A stretch of DNA of 16,739 nucleotides from Pseudomonadota bacterium (GTDB lineage: Bacteria; Pseudomonadota; Alphaproteobacteria; Rhizobiales; Phreatobacteraceae), in NCBI GenBank assembly GCA_023416965.1, contig JAEZGJ010000310.1:1-16739 (forward strand). Direction: 5' to 3'. Positions within the stretch are counted from its first letter, which is position 1. Each line of letters starts with the position of its first letter. The position numbers and the translations under genes were made by a program. A model generated the notes under the pieces. That model did not search any database and was not told the DNA's origin. It was given only the letters and a program-made list of their open reading frames with translations. Below are positions 13,084 to 16,739 of the stretch, in pieces.

Positions 13084-14616
13084 ATGACGACCTTGAGACA
13101 GACCCTCGCCTGGACGGCCAGTGCCTTCCTCCTCGCCGCTTCCATCTCCGGCGCGGCGGCCCAGCAATCGGTGCTGCGCATCGGCCTCGCCGAGGATCCG
13201 GACGTGCTCGACCCGACGCGCGCCCGCACCTATGTCGGGCGCATCGTCTTCGCCTCGATCTGCGACAAGCTCTTCGACATCGACGAGAAGCTCGCCATCG
13301 TGCCGCAGTTGGCGCTCTCCCACGAGACCTCGGCGGACGGCAAGACGGTCACCATCAAGCTCCGCCCGGGCGTGAAGTTCCACGACGGTGAGGCCATGGA
13401 CGCCGAGGCGGTGAAGTTCTCGCTCGAGCGCCACATGACCATGCAGGGCTCGTTCCGCCGGCCCGAGCTCGCCGCCATCGACAAGGTCGAGGTGGTCGAC
13501 CCGCTCACCGTCCGGCTCCTCCTCAAGCAGCCGTTCTCGCCGCTCCTGTCGCAGCTCACCGACCGCGCCGGCATGATGGTCAGCCCCAAGGCCGCCCGCG
13601 AGCTCGGCGACCGGTTCGGATCGGCGCCGGTCTGCGCCGGCCCCTACAAGTTCGTCGAGCGCGTCCAGCAGGACCGCATCGTGGTCGAGCGCTTCGCCGA
13701 CTACTGGAACAAGGACCAGGTCACGATCGGCCGCATCGAATACCGCCCCATCGCCGACGCCACGGTGCGCCTCGCCAACCTGCGCTCCGGCCAGCTCGAC
13801 CTGATCGAGCGGGCGCTAGCCACCGACATCCCGCAGATCCGCACCAATGCGCAGCTCCGCCTCGCGGTGGGCGTCGACCTCGGCTACCAGGGCGTCACCC
13901 TCAACCTCGCCAAGTCGGATGCCGGCAAGCAGGCCTTCGGCCGTGACCCGCGCATCATCCAGGCTTTCTCGCTCGCCATCGACCGGCAGGCGCTGAACCA
14001 GGTCGTGTTCAACGGGTCGGCCATGCCGGGCAACCAGTGGGTGAACCCGGACAACCCCTTCTTCCAGACCCGCTTCCCGGTCCCGCAGCGCGACATCGCC
14101 AAGGCGCGCCAGCTGATGCAGGCCGCCGGCGTGCGCGGCCAGCTCGCCATCGACTTCATGGTGCCGAACAATCCGGAGGTCCGCCAGGTCGCCGAGGTGC
14201 TGCAGGCGATGACGGCGGAGGCCGGCTTCGACCTGAAGATCCGCGTCACCGAATTCGCCACCTCGCTGCAGGAGGCAGAGCAGGGCCGCTACCAGGCCTA
14301 TATGCTCAACTGGTCCGGCCGCACCGATCCCGACGGCAACCTCTTCTCCTTCCACGCCTGCAACCAGCCCCTGAACTATTCGGGCTACTGCAATCCCACG
14401 GCCGACGCGCTTCTGAACGAGGCCCGCAGCAAGACCGACCCGGCCGAGCGCAAGGCGATCTACGAGAAGCTGACGGAGATCCTCATCAACGAGGGCGGCA
14501 TCGTCTATCTCTACCATCGCCCCGTGGTGATCGTGCACTCCACCCGCCTCGAAGGCTTCCGCGCCTTCCCGGACGGGCTGGTGCGCGTCGTCGGCCTGAA
14601 GTTCCGCGGCAACTGA
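13084..14616 (+). CDS. ABC transporter periplasmic substrate-binding protein, family 5 (510 aa)
   Basis: Extracellular solute-binding protein of the dipeptide/oligopeptide/nickel type (SBP_bac_5). A Sec signal peptide is clear: basic start MTTLRQ, hydrophobic core WTASAFLLAASISG and a probable cut after A-A-A (26/27). The mature protein starts QQSVLRIGLAEDPDVLDP. The family signature LRPGVKFHDGEAMDAEAVKFSLE spans about 93-115, followed by SPLLSQLTDRAGMMVSP and GPYKFVE. It would capture a peptide, glutathione-like molecule or other small substrate in the periplasm and deliver it to the two permeases encoded next. AGGACAGGA lies just upstream of the ATG. Ligand type cannot be deduced from sequence; the gamma-glutamyltransferase-like and DUF1028 neighbours suggest an amide-bonded ligand. 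Confidence 0.93.
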   Translation: MTTLRQTLAWTASAFLLAASISGAAAQQSVLRIGLAEDPDVLDPTRARTYVGRIVFASICDKLFDIDEKLAIVPQLALSHETSADGKTVTIKLRPGVKFHDGEAMDAEAVKFSLERHMTMQGSFRRPELAAIDKVEVVDPLTVRLLLKQPFSPLLSQLTDRAGMMVSPKAARELGDRFGSAPVCAGPYKFVERVQQDRIVVERFADYWNKDQVTIGRIEYRPIADATVRLANLRSGQLDLIERALATDIPQIRTNAQLRLAVGVDLGYQGVTLNLAKSDAGKQAFGRDPRIIQAFSLAIDRQALNQVVFNGSAMPGNQWVNPDNPFFQTRFPVPQRDIAKARQLMQAAGVRGQLAIDFMVPNNPEVRQVAEVLQAMTAEAGFDLKIRVTEFATSLQEAEQGRYQAYMLNWSGRTDPDGNLFSFHACNQPLNYSGYCNPTADALLNEARSKTDPAERKAIYEKLTEILINEGGIVYLYHRPVVIVHSTRLEGFRAFPDGLVRVVGLKFRGN

Positions 14617-14625
14617 CGGCCGGCC

Positions 14626-15567
14626 ATGTTCACGCTGATCACCAAAAGGCTCATCCAGCTCATCCCGACCATCTTCTTCGTGTCGGTGCTGATCTTCCTC
14701 CTGCAGCAATTGCTGCCGGGGGACCCCGCCCTCGTCATGGCGGGCGAGGAGAAGGACCCGGAGGTGATCGAACAGATCCGCAAACGCTACCGGCTCGACC
14801 AGCCGCTGCCGATCCAGTACCTCGCCTGGGTCGGCGGCGTCTTCCGCGGCGATCTCGGCGAGAGCATGCGCCTCTCCGAGCCGGTGGCGACCCTCGTCGC
14901 CCAGAAGCTGCCCGTCACCGTGCAGCTCGCCGTCATGGCGATGATCTTCACCCTCGGCATCGGCATTCCCGCCGGCATCATCTCGGCGGTGAAGAAGGAC
15001 ACGGCCTGGGACTATGTGGTGAACGTCGTCGCCCTCTGGGGCATCTCGACGCCGAATTTCTGGCTCGGGATCATGCTGATCTTCCTCTTCTCCGTGCAGC
15101 TCGGCTGGCTGCCGGCCTCGGGCTATGTCTCGCCCTTCGAGGATTTCCGGGCGTCGATGGCGGCCACCATCATGCCGGCCTTCGTGCTCGGCAATTCCTT
15201 CGCCGGCGTCATCATGCGCCACACCCGCGCCGCCATGCTGCAGGTGATGGAGAGCGACTATGTCCGCACCGCCCGCGCCAAGGGACTGGACGCGCGCACC
15301 GTCATCCTCAAGCACGGCCTGCGCAACGCCCTGACGCCGGTCATCACCCTCGGCGCACTGGAATTCGGCACGCTCCTGTCGGGGGCGGTCCTCACCGAGC
15401 AGATCTTCTCCATCCCCGGCTTCGGCAAGCTCATCGTCGCTGCCGTGTTCAACCGCGACTACGCCGTGGTGCAGGGCGTCGTGCTCGTCACCGCCACCAC
15501 CTACATCGTGCTGAACCTTCTCGCCGATATCGGCTACATCCTCGCCAATCCGCGCCTGAGGACCTGA
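14626..15567 (+). CDS. ABC transporter permease, DppB/OppB-like (313 aa)
   Basis: Inner-membrane permease of the peptide/nickel importer family with six predicted membrane spans. Span 1 is LIQLIPTIFFVSVLIFLLQQL (9-29), followed by the family's periplasmic segment LPGDPALVMAG. Further spans are at about 98-120, 132-159, 180-200, 236-258 and 282-303. The cytoplasmic EAA loop that docks the ATPase is DYVRTARAKGLDARTVILKHGLRNALTPV (211-239), complete with the conserved Gly. LTEQIFSIPGFGKL (256-269) is also typical. The ATG lies 9 nt after the binding-protein stop with no obvious Shine-Dalgarno, so translation probably depends on coupling. It forms the channel with the permease encoded 3 nt downstream. 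Confidence 0.95.
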   Translation: MFTLITKRLIQLIPTIFFVSVLIFLLQQLLPGDPALVMAGEEKDPEVIEQIRKRYRLDQPLPIQYLAWVGGVFRGDLGESMRLSEPVATLVAQKLPVTVQLAVMAMIFTLGIGIPAGIISAVKKDTAWDYVVNVVALWGISTPNFWLGIMLIFLFSVQLGWLPASGYVSPFEDFRASMAATIMPAFVLGNSFAGVIMRHTRAAMLQVMESDYVRTARAKGLDARTVILKHGLRNALTPVITLGALEFGTLLSGAVLTEQIFSIPGFGKLIVAAVFNRDYAVVQGVVLVTATTYIVLNLLADIGYILANPRLRT

Positions 15568-15570
15568 CCG

Positions 15571-16452
15571 ATGAGCGCGACGACAACCCTCCCCGCCCCG
15601 GTCGAAGCGACCTACGAGAGCCCCGGCGCCCGCGCCTGGCGCCGGCTGAAGAAGCGCCGCACCGCCATGGTGGCACTCGTCCTCCTCGTCCTGCTGGCGC
15701 TGCTCGCGGTTTTCGCCCCGCTGATCGCCACCCACGATCCGACGCAGCAGAGCTGGCGTGCCGTGCGCCAGGCGCCCTCCCTCGCCCACTGGTTCGGCTC
15801 CGACGAGGTCGGCCGCGACATCTTCTCCCGCGTCGTCTACGGCACCCGCGCCTCGCTCTCGGCAGGCGTCATCTCAGTCGCCATCGCCATCCTCGCCGGC
15901 GTGCCGCTCGGACTGCTGGCGGGCTATGCCGGCGGCTGGACCGACGCGCTGATCTCCCGCGTCACCGACGCCATGCTCGCCTGCCCCTTCCTCATCCTCG
16001 CCATCGCGCTGGCGGCCTTCCTCGGCCCCTCGCTGCAGAACGCCATGATCGCCATCGGCATCACGGCGACGCCGGTCTTCGTGCGGCTCACCCGCGGCCA
16101 GGTCCTGTCGATCAAGACCGAGGACTATGTCGAGGCGGCCCGCGCCGTCGGCAACACGCGGCTGCGCATCGCCTGGAAGCACATCCTGCCCAACGTCATG
16201 CCGCAGCTCCTCGTCCAGGGGACGCTGACGATTGCCACCGCCATCATCGCCGAGGCCTCGCTCTCCTTCCTCGGCCTCGGCCAGCAGCCCCCCGCTCCCT
16301 CCTGGGGCTCCATGCTCAACGTCGCCCAGCGCTTCCTGTCGAACGCGCCGTGGATGGCGGTCTTCCCCGGCCTTGCCATCTTCATCACCGTGCTGAGCTT
16401 CAACCTGCTTGGCGACGGCCTGCGCGATGCGCTCGATCCCAAGGCGAAATAG
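15571..16452 (+). CDS. ABC transporter permease, DppC/OppC-like (293 aa)
   Basis: Second channel subunit of the peptide-type importer. The first membrane span is at 33-53 (MVALVLLVLLALLAVFAPLIA), followed by the OppC signature HWFGSDEVGRDIFSRVVYGTRASL (73-96). The spans of the transport domain follow from about 98. The EAA loop is DYVEAARAVGNTRLRIAWKHILPNVMPQL (185-213), and SLSFLGLGQQPPAPSWG near 230-246 is the usual C-terminal hallmark. The length is normal. GAGGA about 8 nt before the ATG supports the start, which lies 3 nt after the DppB-like stop. Its C-terminus ends cleanly (LGDGLRDALDPKAK). The DppD/DppF-type ATPases are not in the window; they probably follow the acetyltransferase. 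Confidence 0.95.
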   Translation: MSATTTLPAPVEATYESPGARAWRRLKKRRTAMVALVLLVLLALLAVFAPLIATHDPTQQSWRAVRQAPSLAHWFGSDEVGRDIFSRVVYGTRASLSAGVISVAIAILAGVPLGLLAGYAGGWTDALISRVTDAMLACPFLILAIALAAFLGPSLQNAMIAIGITATPVFVRLTRGQVLSIKTEDYVEAARAVGNTRLRIAWKHILPNVMPQLLVQGTLTIATAIIAEASLSFLGLGQQPPAPSWGSMLNVAQRFLSNAPWMAVFPGLAIFITVLSFNLLGDGLRDALDPKAK

Positions 16453-16467
16453 GGAGCGAGGAACCGC

Positions 16468-16739
16468 GTGACCCAGCTCAACCTCGACGGCTATACCGAT
16501 CTTCCCGCCGGCAAGATCGCCGCGGTCGTCACCTATCTGGAGATGCGCAACCCCCCGACGTCGCCTCTCGCCGAGCCGCTGCCGCTGCGTCCGGTCGAGC
16601 GGCCCGACCTCGGCTGGTACCGCGCCTTCTATGCCGCCATCGGCCTCGACTGGCTCTGGACCTCGCGGCTGGTCATGGACGATGCGAAGCTGGCCGCCAT
16701 CCTCCACCACCCCGGCAACGAACTCTTCGTCGCCGACGG
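16468..16739 (+). CDS. GNAT family N-acetyltransferase, 5' part (90 codons, runs off the window)
   Basis: Starts at GTG 16468 with GAGGAA about 5 nt upstream, 15 nt after the DppC-like stop, so it belongs to the transporter operon. The visible part reads MTQLNLDGYTDLPAGKIAAVVTYLEM, then PLPLRPVERPDLGWYRAFYAAIGLDWLWTSRLVMDDAKLAAILHHPGNELFVAD. The W-Y-R-x-x-Y/F...D-W-L-W-x-x-R-L pattern with L-x-x-I-L-x-x-P is that of a Hyphomicrobiales GNAT group. The acetyl-CoA pyrophosphate loop (R/Q-x-x-G-x-G/A) lies beyond the window end, so the assignment rests on the N-terminal half only. It may acetylate the amine or amino acid released by the operon's hydrolases, which is inference. Confidence 0.65.
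   Translation, partial: MTQLNLDGYTDLPAGKIAAVVTYLEMRNPPTSPLAEPLPLRPVERPDLGWYRAFYAAIGLDWLWTSRLVMDDAKLAAILHHPGNELFVAD

Noticed and set aside
13816..15789. Long open frames on the - strand opposite the transporter genes, and similar long antisense frames elsewhere (for example 7534-9351 and 5700-7352).
   Set aside because: They lie wholly opposite well-recognised genes, have low-complexity His/Asp/Gly/Arg-rich translations, and arise because GC-rich codon use removes stop codons from the antisense frame.
1..16739. CRISPR arrays, tRNA/rRNA genes, insertion sequences, toxin-antitoxin pairs, prophage or integrative element borders.
   Set aside because: No spaced direct repeats, no tRNA-like cloverleaf, no transposase or integrase product and no abrupt composition shift were seen.

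Overview
The window is GC-rich DNA, dense with genes, from an alphaproteobacterium, most likely of the order Hyphomicrobiales (Rhizobiales). Three things point there: strong G/C preference at third codon positions; an inverted pair of the GAGGCTCGC/GCGAGCGAAGC intergenic repeat common in that order; and the gene content (many acyl-CoA enzymes, a phasin-like protein, a peptide-type ABC cluster with a gamma-glutamyltransferase-like protein and a DUF1028 protein). The genus cannot be fixed from sequence alone. No rRNA, tRNA, CRISPR array, transposase, phage gene or origin was seen.

Layout. (1) 1-171 is non-coding and holds a REP/REPIN-like inverted repeat pair. (2) 172-1368 (-) is an acyl-CoA dehydrogenase, divergent from a short-chain dehydrogenase (SDR) with an intact active site at 1614-2366 (+). 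(3) A perfect hairpin with A and T tracts at 2372-2399 separates that SDR from the convergent aldehyde dehydrogenase at 2418-3863 (-). Upstream on the same strand are a flavodoxin-fold NAD(P)H:quinone-type oxidoreductase (4014-4601) and a small phasin-like protein (4605-4919), only 3 nt apart. (4) 5074-7469 (+) is a two-gene unit, a LOG-family nucleotide phosphoribohydrolase and a beta-CASP metallo-beta-lactamase-fold protein, with a 1-nt stop/start overlap. (5) 7573-10379 (+) is a three-gene acyl-CoA operon: class III CoA-transferase, crotonase-fold protein and SDR. (6) 10486 to the window end (+) is a peptide/amide uptake operon: gamma-glutamyltransferase-like Ntn hydrolase, DUF1028 protein, periplasmic solute-binding protein, two DppB/DppC-type permeases, and the start of a GNAT acetyltransferase. 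The ATPase genes are not in the window and presumably lie downstream.

Taken together this is a catabolic region: acyl-CoA and aldehyde oxidation, carbon storage or stress proteins, and import and hydrolysis of an amide-bonded or peptide-like substrate. The most unusual signal is in block 5. The CoA-transferase keeps its catalytic Asp, but the crotonase-fold protein has Ala at both positions of the classical hydratase glutamates, and the SDR lacks the whole Asn-Ser-Tyr-Lys tetrad while keeping its nucleotide-binding motif. In block 6 the gamma-glutamyltransferase-like enzyme keeps its nucleophilic Thr but appears to have lost the residues that grip a gamma-glutamyl group. It sits next to a second protein often placed in the Ntn-hydrolase fold. 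The real substrates of both operons are therefore open questions.
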